Below, one piece after another: positions 33,996 to 42,300 of a DNA stretch of 64,000 bases (the stretch's first letter is position 1; each line of letters begins with the position of its first letter). The stretch comes from Candidatus Gastranaerophilales bacterium. GTDB lineage: Bacteria > Cyanobacteriota > Vampirovibrionia > Gastranaerophilales > Gastranaerophilaceae. The stretch lies in assembly GCA_900769355.1 (NCBI GenBank), contig CAAGGG010000053.1, forward strand, positions 1 to 64,000, given 5' to 3'. A program made the translations under genes and the position numbers. A model generated the notes under the pieces. It made no database searches and had not been told where the DNA came from. It saw nothing but the letters and a program-made list of their open reading frames with translations.

Positions 33996-35180
33996 TTATA
34001 CTAATCCGATTGACTTATGTTTTTCGAAGATACTTTCTGCCATTTCGTCTAATTTTTTGTAATCTTCATCTTTAAGTTTGCCTTTTATTTGCAATGGCTC
34101 GATTAGGTCTAATTTCAACGGAGCCAAAATCTGAGCGATTAAGTCAAATAGTTTTCCGCCCCAGCCGTAAGAACCGAGAAGTGATGCGAATTTCGCTTTT
34201 GGTCTTAATACAGCTGCAAGGTATGCAACATTTACCGCCATTGGGTGTGGACCTGCAAGTACCATTGATGTTCCCATAACAATTGTTGCTGCGTCAACCA
34301 AAGCCATTGCCAAGTCGCCCAAATCGTCATCGACAATGTCGAATTTGAATGTCTTAATTCCTTTTGCTTCAAGCTTGTCACTCAAGTAGTCAACCATTTC
34401 CTTTGTACTTTCGTACATTGAAACATAAGGTAATGCAACAAGATTTTTTGGAGCGTCAGCAGTCCAATCTGTATACAAATCCAAAATGTAGTCAGGTCTT
34501 TTGTGAACAGGACCATGGCTTGGCAAAACCATATCCACATTCATATCTTTAATCATTTTAGTGTATTTTTTGCACATCATTCTAAACGGCATCATAATTT
34601 CTGCATAATAGCGTTTTGCGCTCTTTTCAAGTTCTTCACTTTCCGGCGCAAATACATCTGAGAATGTGTAATGTGCACCCAAAAAATCACAAGTGAAAAT
34701 TACGTTATCTTCTTTTGCATAAGTAAACATTGTATCAGGCCAATGAACCCCAGGAGCAAAAATGAATTTCAAGGTTTTGTCACCAAGAGAAACTTCTTCA
34801 CCGTCAGCAATTACTCTAATTTTATCTTCCGGAACAAATAACATGTTTTTAATATTTTCGGCAACTTTTGGGTTTGTCAAAACAATTGCATTCGGATATT
34901 TTTCCAAAAGAGCAGGGATTGAGCCGGAGTGGTCTTGCTCCCCGTGATTTGCGATTATGTAATCCACTTTGCCTATTTGGTTTTCTGAAAGTCTTTTTAA
35001 ATATTCTTTAGTTTTTGGCGGGTACATTGTATCAATAATCGCTGTTTTTTCAGAGCCTTTTACAAGATATGAATTGTAACTTGTACCGTGTTCAAGAGGA
35101 ATAAGTTCATCGAATATTCTTCTGTCGCAATCGTTTAAACCGCAATAAAAAATGTTATTTTTGATTTCTTGAAATTTCAT
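33996..35180 (-). CDS. Flavodiiron protein (class A), oxygen/NO reductase
   Basis: A 394-residue A-type flavoprotein that reduces O2 to water and/or NO to N2O using a diiron site and FMN. The N-terminal beta-lactamase-like domain has the ligand motif H79-x-E81-x-D83-H84 in ANHGEQDHSG, then APGVHWPDTMFTY and CDFLGAHY. From about residue 255 a flavodoxin-like domain follows (LPYVSMYESTKEMVDYLSDK, LLGSYGWGGKLFD). Class A means it lacks its own rubredoxin domain; a separate rubredoxin gene lies 15 bp upstream in the same operon and is the obvious electron donor. This is an anaerobe oxygen-defence pair. Confidence 0.95.
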   Translation of the reverse strand: MKFQEIKNNIFYCGLNDCDRRIFDELIPLEHGTSYNSYLVKGSEKTAIIDTMYPPKTKEYLKRLSENQIGKVDYIIANHGEQDHSGSIPALLEKYPNAIVLTNPKVAENIKNMLFVPEDKIRVIADGEEVSLGDKTLKFIFAPGVHWPDTMFTYAKEDNVIFTCDFLGAHYTFSDVFAPESEELEKSAKRYYAEIMMPFRMMCKKYTKMIKDMNVDMVLPSHGPVHKRPDYILDLYTDWTADAPKNLVALPYVSMYESTKEMVDYLSDKLEAKGIKTFKFDIVDDDLGDLAMALVDAATIVMGTSMVLAGPHPMAVNVAYLAAVLRPKAKFASLLGSYGWGGKLFDLIAQILAPLKLDLIEPLQIKGKLKDEDYKKLDEMAESIFEKHKSIGLV

Positions 35181-35195
35181 AATTTTCTCCTATTA

Positions 35196-35333
35196 CTAAT
35201 CTTTATCAAACATATCTTTTCCAACACCGCAAAGTGGGCAGATATAATCGTCCGGCAAATCTTCAAATTTTACTCCGTCATGTTCTTCCGGATCGTAAAC
35301 ATAACCACATACTGTGCAAATATATTTTTCCAT
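35196..35333 (-). CDS. Rubredoxin
   Basis: A 45-residue one-iron electron carrier. Both ligand loops are visible: [12 protein letters not shown] near the start and [13 protein letters not shown] near the end, with DLPDDY between them. The ATG at 35333 has AAAGGA before it and the stop lies at 35196, 15 bp from the flavodiiron gene. It should pass electrons from an NADH-rubredoxin reductase (not in the window) to the flavodiiron protein. At 45 residues it is slightly shorter than usual (52-54) but has all four cysteines. Confidence 0.96.
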   Translation of the reverse strand: MEKYICTVCGYVYDPEEHDGVKFEDLPDDYICPLCGVGKDMFDKD

Positions 35334-35339
35334 TTTCGT

Positions 35340-35475
35340 GTCCTTTCTTTTTTTTAAGGTGAATAGGTGAATAAGTAAATAGGTGAATAAGTTCGTTTCC
35401 GTTAAGTTGATATTTGTTCAATTTTGAAAATTTATGAACTTTCCTATTGCTTAGCCGCCTAACTTCTTAGCTGCT
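35340..35475. repeat. GTGAATAA-type and CTTAGC-type tandem repeats
   Basis: Between the PerR-like gene and rubredoxin. It contains GGTGAATAGGTGAATAAGTA followed by AATAGGTGAATAAGTTCG near 35358-35395, and GCTTAGCCGCCTAAC / CTTAGCTGCTTAGCTTCC near 35450-35483, both degenerate short-period repeats. Confidence 0.7.
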
Positions 35476-35852
35476 TAGCTTCCTTTGCACTCATTACAAA
35501 GTCCGTGAAGTGCAATGTCGTATCCTTTTACTTCAAAACCTGTTTCGTTTTTTGTTCTTTGAACAACATCTGGCGCAATATCAACTGACACATCAAAAAC
35601 TCTTTTGCAATTATCGCAAATAAAGTGAAAATGCTCGTGCGTGTTGTGGTCGAAATGCGAAGGGGCTTCAAGCCCGTCAATTTTCTTGATAATTCCATTT
35701 TCAGCGAGTTGATTAAGGTTTCTGTATAAAGTTGCCATACTGATATTTGGCTCTTTTTCGTGCAAAATACCATATAAATACTCTGCTGTCGGGTGAACCA
35801 CATTTTCTTTCAATGTATTCAGGATTATTTCACGTTGTCTTGAATAATTCAT
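35475..35852 (-). CDS. Fur-family regulator, PerR-like
   Basis: A 125-residue metal-dependent repressor of the Fur superfamily. The winged helix has RQREIILNTLKE, HPTAEYLYGILHEKEPNISM and ATLYRNLNQLAENGIIKK; the metal-sensing part has HFDHNTHEHFHFICDNCKRV and a C-terminal CNEC zinc pair. The pattern HFDHNTHEHFHF and the downstream peroxide/oxygen defence genes point to a PerR-type sensor rather than true Fur. A partial palindrome AATAACAATTATCATT (35870-35885) just upstream of its ATG is a plausible autoregulatory site. Rubredoxin and flavodiiron genes follow in the same orientation after 141 bp. Confidence 0.88.
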   Translation of the reverse strand: MNYSRQREIILNTLKENVVHPTAEYLYGILHEKEPNISMATLYRNLNQLAENGIIKKIDGLEAPSHFDHNTHEHFHFICDNCKRVFDVSVDIAPDVVQRTKNETGFEVKGYDIALHGLCNECKGS

Positions 35853-35869
35853 AGTTAGTCCATAAAAGT

Positions 35870-35885
35870 AATAACAATTATCATT
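35870..35885. promoter_or_regulatory. Candidate Fur/PerR box
   Basis: AATAACAATTATCATT is 12/16 palindromic and resembles the AT-rich Fur/PerR operator. It lies 18 bp before the start of the PerR-like gene. Identity is inferred from sequence and position. Confidence 0.45.
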
Positions 35886-35929
35886 TTTGTATAAAGATAA
35901 TAATTTGTCAAGAAAAAATAATTAAACAG

Positions 35930-36030
35930 ATCTTAATTAAAAATTCGCCTCTCCGAGGGAGAGCCCGCACTAGTTAACGAGCTAATGCAAGTGCTACGAG
36001 TGCGAGAGAGGTGTTAATCAATAAACTTTA
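35930..36030. repeat. GC-richer repeat debris before rplI
   Basis: Contains CGCCTCTCCGAGGGAGAGCC, GTTAACGAGCTAATGCAAGT and GTGCTACGAGTGCGAGAGAG, similar in style to the CTCTCCC/GGGAGAG pieces at 22850 and 53695. No gene is seen. The rest of the gap to rplI holds only AT-rich sequence with a TATAAG-like -10 near 36121. Confidence 0.5.
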
Positions 36031-36174
36031 TATATCATAAAAAACATTGTGAAAATCTCGTTATTATCAAACCTTTTCTTTACATTCCGAAAAAAACTCT
36101 CGACATTAAGTTTTGTTTATTATAAGGTTTTATATGAGATACTATCGATTTATAAATAGAAAAGGAGATATAAA

Positions 36175-36672
36175 ATGCAGGTTATATTGAAAAAAGATGT
36201 TCAAAACCTAGGCGAAGCAGGCGATATCGTTACTGTTAAAGACGGTTACGCAAGAAACTTTTTGCTTCCACAATCAGTTGCTGAAGTTGCTACAAAAGGT
36301 GCTTTGGAAAACAGAGAAAAGAATTTAGCTAGAATTAAAGCTAAACAAGAAAAATTACACGCAGAAGCTTTAGAAACAGCTAAGAAAATTGAAGAATTTG
36401 CTAAACTTGAACTTTCTGCAAAAGCCGGTGAATCTGGTAAATTGTTCGGTACAATCACTACTAAAAAATTGGCTGAAGAATTGTTGGCAAAATCTGGCAT
36501 TGAAATCGACAGAAAGAACGTTTCTTTGAACGCTCCTATCAACAAAGTTGGAGAATACACAATGCTTATCAAATTGACTTCTAAAGTTAAATGTGAATTG
36601 GCAGTTGTTGTTACAGCATCAGAAGTTTTGAAAGAAGCTGTTGAAGAAGTAGCAGAAGAAACTGAAGAATAG
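36175..36672 (+). CDS. rplI: 50S ribosomal protein L9
   Basis: A 165-residue L9 with the classic N-terminal domain MQVILKKDVQNLGEAGDIVT and VKDGYARNFLLPQSVAEVAT, the long connecting helix and a C-terminal RNA-binding domain (FGTITTKKLAEELLAKSGIE). It is slightly longer than the usual 150 residues because of an acidic tail (AVEEVAEETEE-like). AAAGGAG precedes the ATG. It is a single gene with its own terminator. Confidence 0.96.
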   Translation: MQVILKKDVQNLGEAGDIVTVKDGYARNFLLPQSVAEVATKGALENREKNLARIKAKQEKLHAEALETAKKIEEFAKLELSAKAGESGKLFGTITTKKLAEELLAKSGIEIDRKNVSLNAPINKVGEYTMLIKLTSKVKCELAVVVTASEVLKEAVEEVAEETEE

Positions 36673-36690
36673 GAGATATGAATTCATAAA

Positions 36691-36738
36691 AGAGAAGACA
36701 TAATTTTCATTTATCTTGAAAATATGTCTTCTTTTTTT
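36691..36738 (+). terminator. Intrinsic terminator of rplI
   Basis: A long stem AGAAGACATAATTTTC (from 36693) with GAAAATATGTCTTCT (36718-36732), one mismatch, followed by T7. Confidence 0.92.
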
Positions 36739-36752
36739 ATAAAGAGAGGTTT

Positions 36753-37505
36753 ATGACTTTTAAATTAGCAGTTACGGGCAAAAGCGGAAGTGGAAAAACA
36801 ACCATTGTAAAAGGGTTTTTAAGAGTTTTTCAGGAATATTTTCCGAAAAAATCAATTTTACTATTCGATAATGACTTGACGAGCGAACTCGGGCATAGTT
36901 TTGGACTGGATATCAGAAACACGATTTACGGTATCAGAAGCGGAAAACACGAATATAAAACAGGAATTCCTGAGGGAATGTCAAAACAAGAGTACGTTGA
37001 ATGGGCAATGGAAGATATTGTTGTTTCATTGGACGAAAACGTTGATATTATTGTTTCTTGGTTTGTTGGTTCAAAGGATTGCCGTTGTCCGATTACAGGA
37101 CAAATTAATGATGCGGTTTTGAAGCTTATCGAAAGATATGATATCGTGATTTTTGACTGCGAATTCGATTTGAAATATCTAAACCAACTTGTTGACACCG
37201 ATATTGATACCACTTTAATTGTTGCAAATCCGACTGATGAAAGCGCGCACCTTGCTAAACGTATTGAAGAATTTAGCGCAAAATATGCCGCAGGCAATCA
37301 GCTTGGAGTGGTTATAAACAAGGCTGACGGTTCGGATTTAAACCAACTTTATGACTTTTTGAAGGGGTATGACTTGGACGTTTTAGGCGTAATTTCGATA
37401 GACGAAGAGCTAAAAACTCATTCTATGGATAGAGAATCAACAGTTGTTCAAAACGCAATAAAACAATTTTATTTTAGACTAAATTTACCTCAGGTTAGGG
37501 AGTAA
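36753..37505 (+). CDS. CooC-like P-loop ATPase
   Basis: A 250-residue SIMIBI-class ATPase. The P-loop is VTGKSGSGKTTIVKGF (residues about 7-22), followed by ILLFDNDLTSELGHSFGLDI; Walker B-like text is YDIVIFDCEFDLKYL and the guanine/adenine-side motif is VVINKADGSDLNQL. This is closest in style to CooC, the nickel-insertion ATPase of carbon monoxide dehydrogenase, though MinD/ParA-like relatives share these motifs. CRCPITG could bind metal. No CODH or hydrogenase gene is in the window. The stop (TAA at 37503-37505) is one base from the folD ATG, so the two are co-transcribed. Confidence 0.7.
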   Translation: MTFKLAVTGKSGSGKTTIVKGFLRVFQEYFPKKSILLFDNDLTSELGHSFGLDIRNTIYGIRSGKHEYKTGIPEGMSKQEYVEWAMEDIVVSLDENVDIIVSWFVGSKDCRCPITGQINDAVLKLIERYDIVIFDCEFDLKYLNQLVDTDIDTTLIVANPTDESAHLAKRIEEFSAKYAAGNQLGVVINKADGSDLNQLYDFLKGYDLDVLGVISIDEELKTHSMDRESTVVQNAIKQFYFRLNLPQVRE

Positions 37506-37506
37506 A

Positions 37507-38337
37507 ATGGCAATAATTTTAGATGGGAAAAAGTTAAGAGATAAGATTTTTGAGGATTTAAAAGCCAAATTAGATAAAATGGCTAAAAAACCAACTCTTG
37601 CCGTTATTTTGGTTGGAGAAAATCCTGCAAGTCAGATTTATGTTCGCAACAAGAAAAAGACTGCGGAAAAGCTTGGTATCAATTCTATTTCTATTGAATA
37701 TCCGTCTGAGATTACGGAGAATAAACTTCTTGAAAAAATAGATGAACTCAATGATGACGAAAATGTTACAGCTATTCTTGTCCAGTTGCCGTTGCCTGCT
37801 CATATTGATAAAAACAAGGTTATAGACAAGATTTTGCCACAAAAAGATGTTGATGGTCTGACTCCATACAACTTGGGCAAGTTGTTTTCAGGTGAAGAGC
37901 CTTACGTTTATCCTTGTACTCCAAAAGGAATTTTACTTTTGCTTGATGAATATGGCATTGAGCTAGATGGGAAACATGTTGTGGTTGTCGGACGTTCAAA
38001 TTTGGTTGGAAAACCTGTTGCACAACTACTTTTAAAGAGAAATGCCACTGTCACAATGTGCCACAGTCATACAAAAAACCTCGCAAATATAACAAAAACT
38101 GCTGATATCGTTGTGTCAGCAGTGGGAAAAAATGTTATAGGGGAAAAAATGTTAAAATCAAATTGTGTAGTTGTAGATGTGGGAATTTTTAAAGATGAGA
38201 ACGGAAAAATAAGCGGAGATGTGGATTTTGAAAACGTTTCAAAGATTGCCGCATATATTTCTCCGGTTCCGGGCGGTGTAGGCCCTATGACAATTGCATC
38301 TTTGATGCTTAATACGGTTGAATTGGCAGGGAAGTAA
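37507..38337 (+). CDS. folD: FolD: methylene-THF dehydrogenase / cyclohydrolase
   Basis: A 276-residue bifunctional enzyme of one-carbon metabolism, interconverting 5,10-methylene-THF and 10-formyl-THF. Marks are LAVILVGENPASQIYVRNKK, LVQLPLPAHIDKNKVID, KDVDGLTPYNLG, PCTPKGILLLL, VVVGRSNLVGKPVAQLL and the end PVPGGVGPMTIASLMLNT. The length is normal. It follows the CooC-like ATPase in an apparent two-gene operon; the 3' side opens into a repeat cluster. Confidence 0.97.
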   Translation: MAIILDGKKLRDKIFEDLKAKLDKMAKKPTLAVILVGENPASQIYVRNKKKTAEKLGINSISIEYPSEITENKLLEKIDELNDDENVTAILVQLPLPAHIDKNKVIDKILPQKDVDGLTPYNLGKLFSGEEPYVYPCTPKGILLLLDEYGIELDGKHVVVVGRSNLVGKPVAQLLLKRNATVTMCHSHTKNLANITKTADIVVSAVGKNVIGEKMLKSNCVVVDVGIFKDENGKISGDVDFENVSKIAAYISPVPGGVGPMTIASLMLNTVELAGK

Positions 38338-38354
38338 AGTTTTTTGTGCCTTAG

Positions 38355-38565
38355 AATTGCGAAAGTAGTAGCAATTCAGACATTTAAGGGATAATAGATT
38401 CTGAATAGCAAGAATATTATGTATTCGCTAAAAGCTCATACTAATATTCTAAGCTTTCAGAATGACGACCAATGTAGTTGCAAGTTTTGTAAAATAACTA
38501 ACTCGTAACTGTCACTCCGGACTACGATCCGGAGTCTATTCTGAATTAAGTTTCAGAATTACTGT
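38355..38565. repeat. Composite interspersed repeat cluster C
   Basis: Contains GATTCTGAATAGCAAG (38397), AAGCTTTCAGAATGACG (about 38449), and the ACTCCGGA...TCCGGAGT palindrome (38514-38535), in the same relative order as cluster D. No gene. Confidence 0.85.
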
Positions 38566-38579
38566 CCGCGCAGGACTTA

Positions 38580-38906
38580 CTATCCGCCGATTAAGTTCAA
38601 TGTACAAGCTGATTTGATGTTATTTTGAACAAGAGTTTTCAAACTTGAAATTTCATTTTCCATCAAACTAATCTGTGAATCCAATGAATCTTGCCGTGTT
38701 TCCAGATACGATTCCTCTTGCTGTAATGCTACATAAGTTGGATCATCATCAGTATCAGTACCAGTGTCTTCCAATTCTTGGGCTCTGTAACCCATTTGTT
38801 TTGTTATGTAATTACATCTACTCATTACAAGAGTTTGTTCAAATTGTAGTTGGCTCTTTTGCAATGTGAACAAGTTTTTTTGTGCATCTAAAGCTAAAAA
38901 AGTCAT
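38580..38906 (-). CDS. Coiled-coil protein of the MGL..Q.R family, divergent short form
   Basis: A 108-residue helical protein, the same length as the one at 23941. It begins MTFLALDAQKNLFTLQKSQL, has a Thr/Asp linker (DTGTDTDDDPTY) and a C-terminal helix YLETRQDSLDSQISLMENEI leading to LKTLVQNNIKSACTLNLIGG. The positions LD.QI...E..S.K....NNI.S align with the ends of the proteins at 23941, 25567 and 51824, so it is placed in the same family with moderate certainty. AAGGAGAG precedes the ATG. It stands alone between two repeat clusters. Confidence 0.7.
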   Translation of the reverse strand: MTFLALDAQKNLFTLQKSQLQFEQTLVMSRCNYITKQMGYRAQELEDTGTDTDDDPTYVALQQEESYLETRQDSLDSQISLMENEISSLKTLVQNNIKSACTLNLIGG

Positions 38907-38999
38907 CTCATCTCTCCTTATGTTTTCTAATCTCTCTTACATTAATAAAGTTTTTTGAAATGGACTGATTTCACAAAGTGCTTGTTTTGTTACAAAAGT

Positions 39000-39345
39000 T
39001 TACATAGGTGGTTGCTATTCAGAATCTAGCTCATTAACTAATGATGTCGGGGTAGGTACCCTAACCTACGATTCTATTGTGGCGATTGAACTCCGTAATC
39101 TGTTATAATTTTATACTGGATTTCTTCGCTAATCGCTCGCAATGACGACTTAAGTAGTAACTATTTTTGAAAAGCAACTATCCAGAAACTGTCACTCCGG
39201 ACCCCGATCCGGAGTCTGTTCAATTTGATATTAGATTCTGAATAGCAAGAATATTATGTATTCGCTAAACGCTCATACTAATCTTCTAAGCTTTCAGAAT
39301 GACGACCAAGGTAGTTGCTATTACGTCATTCTGAAAAATAAAAAA
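39000..39345. repeat. Composite interspersed repeat cluster D
   Basis: Gene-free. Pieces: ATGTCGGGGTAGGTACCC (39043), TTCTTCGCTAATCGCTCGC (39122), the ACTCCGGA...TCCGGAGT palindrome (39194-39215), GATTCTGAATAGCAAG (39234), AAGCTTTCAGAATGACGACC and CAAGGTAGTTGC (near 39290-39315). Confidence 0.85.
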
Positions 39346-39356
39346 CATTAAAGCCC

Positions 39357-40154
39357 CTATTTTACAATCAAAAACGATTTTAGACTTCTACCGGCACCGT
39401 CACCTTTTGTTGAAACTACACTATACTTATTCAAATAATTCATTGATGTTGAACTTCCGCCATCAAATGCCATTGCTCTATCCCAACCTAGCGATTTTAC
39501 GTAATCCTGAACCTCATACAAATCCATTGGGTGGTCATCTGTAATTATTAATATATGCGCTTCATTACCTTTCAAACCGATTATTGTTCGAGAAGTTTTG
39601 TGCAAAACAGAACAGCTTTCCCTTACAACAATCCCGTCTTTTTTCATTATAAAAAACTCTTCTTCAAGTCGCAATTGCGGATAAATTAGCGGCCCACCTT
39701 GCGCCGAAGTAATTATATTGCAGCCAAAATCAACTGAACTTTTGTGTGGAACTATCTCATAATGCAACTTTCCATTTGAACATTCCACAATTCGAAATTC
39801 TGTCCTATCTAAAATTTTGCTCAAATTCCTACGCAAAATCGGGTTCGACAGCAAACTTTCGTTCACAAGCGGATCATCAGTCGTGTTTCTGTCTGTTACA
39901 ATATATGAAATCGATTTGCCATTTTGAGGGTCAAAGTAGCCGGCATTTACAGTCAACTTTGCTTGTGCACGCTGATGCGCTTCTTTGTTCGTAATCAAAC
40001 TATCATTACTAATAAATTTTATACGTTTTTTAATTTTTTCACCCTTCAAAACAATATGATAAATCCCGTCATTGAACGAAATATCAATAGGATCTGCATT
40101 TACACAAACCTGTGTTATCAAAAGCACGAACAATAAAAATAAAATTTTCTTCAT
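39357..40154 (-). CDS. Secreted phosphodiester glycosidase (NAGPA/DUF2233 family)
   Basis: A 265-residue protein with a clear signal peptide (MKKILFLLFVLLITQVCVNA). The mature part has the family motifs KLTVNAGYFDPQNGKSISYI, NIITSAQGGPLIYP, SRTIIGLKGNEAHILIITDD and the catalytic-region MAFDGGSSTSMNYLN. Relatives include the mammalian uncovering enzyme (N-acetylglucosamine-1-phosphodiester glycosidase) and bacterial EPS-linked proteins, which cleave sugar-phosphodiester bonds. It starts one base after the stop of the LptF/G-like permease, so it is the third gene of the lptB operon and may act on an exported envelope glycan or lipid. Confidence 0.88.
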   Translation of the reverse strand: MKKILFLLFVLLITQVCVNADPIDISFNDGIYHIVLKGEKIKKRIKFISNDSLITNKEAHQRAQAKLTVNAGYFDPQNGKSISYIVTDRNTTDDPLVNESLLSNPILRRNLSKILDRTEFRIVECSNGKLHYEIVPHKSSVDFGCNIITSAQGGPLIYPQLRLEEEFFIMKKDGIVVRESCSVLHKTSRTIIGLKGNEAHILIITDDHPMDLYEVQDYVKSLGWDRAMAFDGGSSTSMNYLNKYSVVSTKGDGAGRSLKSFLIVK

Positions 40155-40155
40155 A

Positions 40156-41268
40156 TTATAAATCCTTAGACTTGTAGAAAACTATGATTGCGCAAAGAAA
40201 TGCGAATGGCGGAAATACCGCTGTTATAAACGGGTGCAGTACACCTTTTTCTGCTAACAAATCAAAAAACGGTAAGGTGATATAATACAAGAATATGCTA
40301 CCGATTGCAATTGTAAACCCAACTAACCTTTGCTCTCTCGGCTTGCTAAATCCAAGTAATGCACCCATAATTGCTAAAAGTACACAAACAAACGGGTGGA
40401 AAAATCTTTGCAAATACTTGTTCAACATATATCTGTATTCTTCGTCAAGCCCTTCTTTTTTCAAAAGTTTAATATAGTTGTGTAAGTCGTGGTTGTTGAT
40501 TTCACGCTCTTTTTTCACAGAATATGTCATAAGCGTGAACGCGTTTTTTGCAGACTCGCCTTCCAAAATGTCCATTTTAGGGATTTTATTTATGTCGATA
40601 TAAATTCCGTCATTAGACAACTCATATTGAGTGATGTCATAAAGTTCCCAGCGATTGTCAAAGTTTTTACCTGTTTTAGCATAATAAATATCTTGCAACT
40701 GGTGAACATCAGTGTATTGTTTTTTTGAAAAATCCAAAACAATAACATTGTACATTGTATCCTTTGAAAACTTAGATACCACAACAGCCTTGGTCGGAAT
40801 ACCTTCTTTATCCTTTTGAGTATAAATATATTGAGTCGAAATATATCCCCCCTTCAGGGCTCCAGCTTTGTTTACTGAATATGGAATAAGTTTGTCTCCT
40901 GTTACAAAGCACAACCAAGTTACAATCAAGCTCAAAACCAATACAGGAGCGATAATTCGCTGAAAAGACAAACCAACTGCTCTGAAAATAGTCAATTCAG
41001 AATCTTTACTCAATTTATCAAACGTAAAAAGACTACCAAGCAATAAGCCGACAGGGAAAGCTTTTCCTAAGATTTTAGGCAATTCATAAATGATTACAAG
41101 GAATGCTGTCTTGACTCCATATTCGCCGGAAAGAGTCTTTTTGATTGTATTTAAAAGCATTTCAGGCGCAATCCAAACAACCGTAAACAACAAAATTGCT
41201 ACAAATGTCGCCATCATTACCTGTGTGAAAATATATTTGTCATAAATCGTGATTTTAGGAAATTTCAT
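40156..41268 (-). CDS. LptF/LptG-family LPS export permease
   Basis: A 370-residue inner-membrane permease of the YjgP/YjgQ family. It has the N-terminal segments KYIFTQVMMATFVAILLFTV, YELPKILGKAFPVGLLLGSL and FTFDKLSKDSELTIFRAVGL (the coupling helix region), a periplasmic beta domain in the middle, and three C-terminal helices. With the LptB ATPase it pulls lipopolysaccharide from the membrane onto the Lpt bridge. Its ATG overlaps the lptB stop by one base (TAATG). Only one permease is present next to lptB, as in Cyanobacteria, so a homodimer or a distant partner is implied. Confidence 0.92.
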   Translation of the reverse strand: MKFPKITIYDKYIFTQVMMATFVAILLFTVVWIAPEMLLNTIKKTLSGEYGVKTAFLVIIYELPKILGKAFPVGLLLGSLFTFDKLSKDSELTIFRAVGLSFQRIIAPVLVLSLIVTWLCFVTGDKLIPYSVNKAGALKGGYISTQYIYTQKDKEGIPTKAVVVSKFSKDTMYNVIVLDFSKKQYTDVHQLQDIYYAKTGKNFDNRWELYDITQYELSNDGIYIDINKIPKMDILEGESAKNAFTLMTYSVKKEREINNHDLHNYIKLLKKEGLDEEYRYMLNKYLQRFFHPFVCVLLAIMGALLGFSKPREQRLVGFTIAIGSIFLYYITLPFFDLLAEKGVLHPFITAVFPPFAFLCAIIVFYKSKDL

Positions 41269-41993
41269 TATAGTGCGAAATCCTTTCCTAAATAGAACTC
41301 TTTCGCAACCGGATCGTTTGCAACGTCAACGCTGCGACCTTGAATTTTTATTTTTCCGTCAAAGATTACGTAAGCTCTGTCTGTAATTGATAATGTAGCT
41401 TTCGGGTTGTGGTCGGTAATCAATACGCCCAAACCTTTTTCTTTGGAAATCTTTTTAATGTTATCTTTAATATCGCCGATTGCAATCGGGTCAATGCCGG
41501 CAAAAGGTTCGTCCAAAAGCATAAAATCAGGACTTGCGGCGAGTGCACGAGCTATTTCTACCCTACGCCTTTCTCCACCTGATAGAGAAACAGCAGCATA
41601 AGAACGTAGTTTCAAAATCCCAAATTCTGTCAAAAGTTCTTCCAATTTACGCTTTTTCTCATTGACAGTCAACTTGTCGTTCATTTCAAGCACAAGCTTA
41701 ATATTGTCCTCAACAGAAAGCTTTCTAAAAATAGACGCTTCTTGTGGCAAATAACCAATTCCGGCTCTTGCACGCTCATTCATAGGCCAACTGGAAATAT
41801 CTTGTCCGTCCAAGAAAATATGTCCCTTGTTCGGTTTCACAAGTCCTACAACCATATAGAAAGTTGTCGTTTTCCCGGCACCGTTTGGACCCAAAAGACA
41901 AACAACTTCGCCTTTATTAATATCAAAAGAAACGTCATTTACAACACTTCTATCGCCATATATTTTTATTAGGTTTTTAGCTTCAATCCTCAT
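41268..41993 (-). CDS. lptB: LPS export ABC transporter ATPase LptB
   Basis: A 241-residue ABC ATPase. Walker A is LLGPNGAGKTTTFYMVVGLV, the signature is SLSGGERRRVEIARALA, Walker B is FMLLDEPFAGIDPIAIGDI and the switch His is in LITDHNPKATLSI. GYLPQEASIFRKLSVEDNI is an LptB mark. GAGGGG precedes the ATG. It energises the permease encoded directly downstream; the phosphodiester glycosidase ends the operon. Confidence 0.96.
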   Translation of the reverse strand: MRIEAKNLIKIYGDRSVVNDVSFDINKGEVVCLLGPNGAGKTTTFYMVVGLVKPNKGHIFLDGQDISSWPMNERARAGIGYLPQEASIFRKLSVEDNIKLVLEMNDKLTVNEKKRKLEELLTEFGILKLRSYAAVSLSGGERRRVEIARALAASPDFMLLDEPFAGIDPIAIGDIKDNIKKISKEKGLGVLITDHNPKATLSITDRAYVIFDGKIKIQGRSVDVANDPVAKEFYLGKDFAL

Positions 41994-42135
41994 TCCATAC
42001 CCCTCTTATCATGATAATATTTTACTTTAAAAAAATATCTATTGCAATTATTTTTCCTCAAAAGCGTGTGATAAATATTAACAATTGTAAATATATATAG
42101 CGTATATGTTATAGATATCTAACGTAGTGGAATAC

Positions 42136-42300
42136 ATGAAGTATAAACCATTTTCTTTTTCTTTATTTTCTCCTACACACACTAACCTTTTACCAAATAT
42201 GAGATTGGCCGTTTCTAACGGCTATTTTTATACCAAAAAAGCTGACAAATTTGACCCGCACAACTATTCAGTCATAGTAGCGGATTACAGGCAGGCTTGA
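42136..42300 (+). CDS. Possible small protein, 54 aa
   Basis: An open frame of 54 codons with a Phe/Ser/Tyr/Asn-rich product: MKYKPFSFSLFSPTHTNLLP, then RLAVSNGYFYTKKADKFDPH and the end VIVADYRQA. There is no good ribosome site, but TATAGAT lies about 30 bases upstream. The frame ends exactly where the repeat cluster begins, so a repeat insertion may have truncated it. Weak call. Confidence 0.3.
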   Translation: MKYKPFSFSLFSPTHTNLLPNMRLAVSNGYFYTKKADKFDPHNYSVIVADYRQA

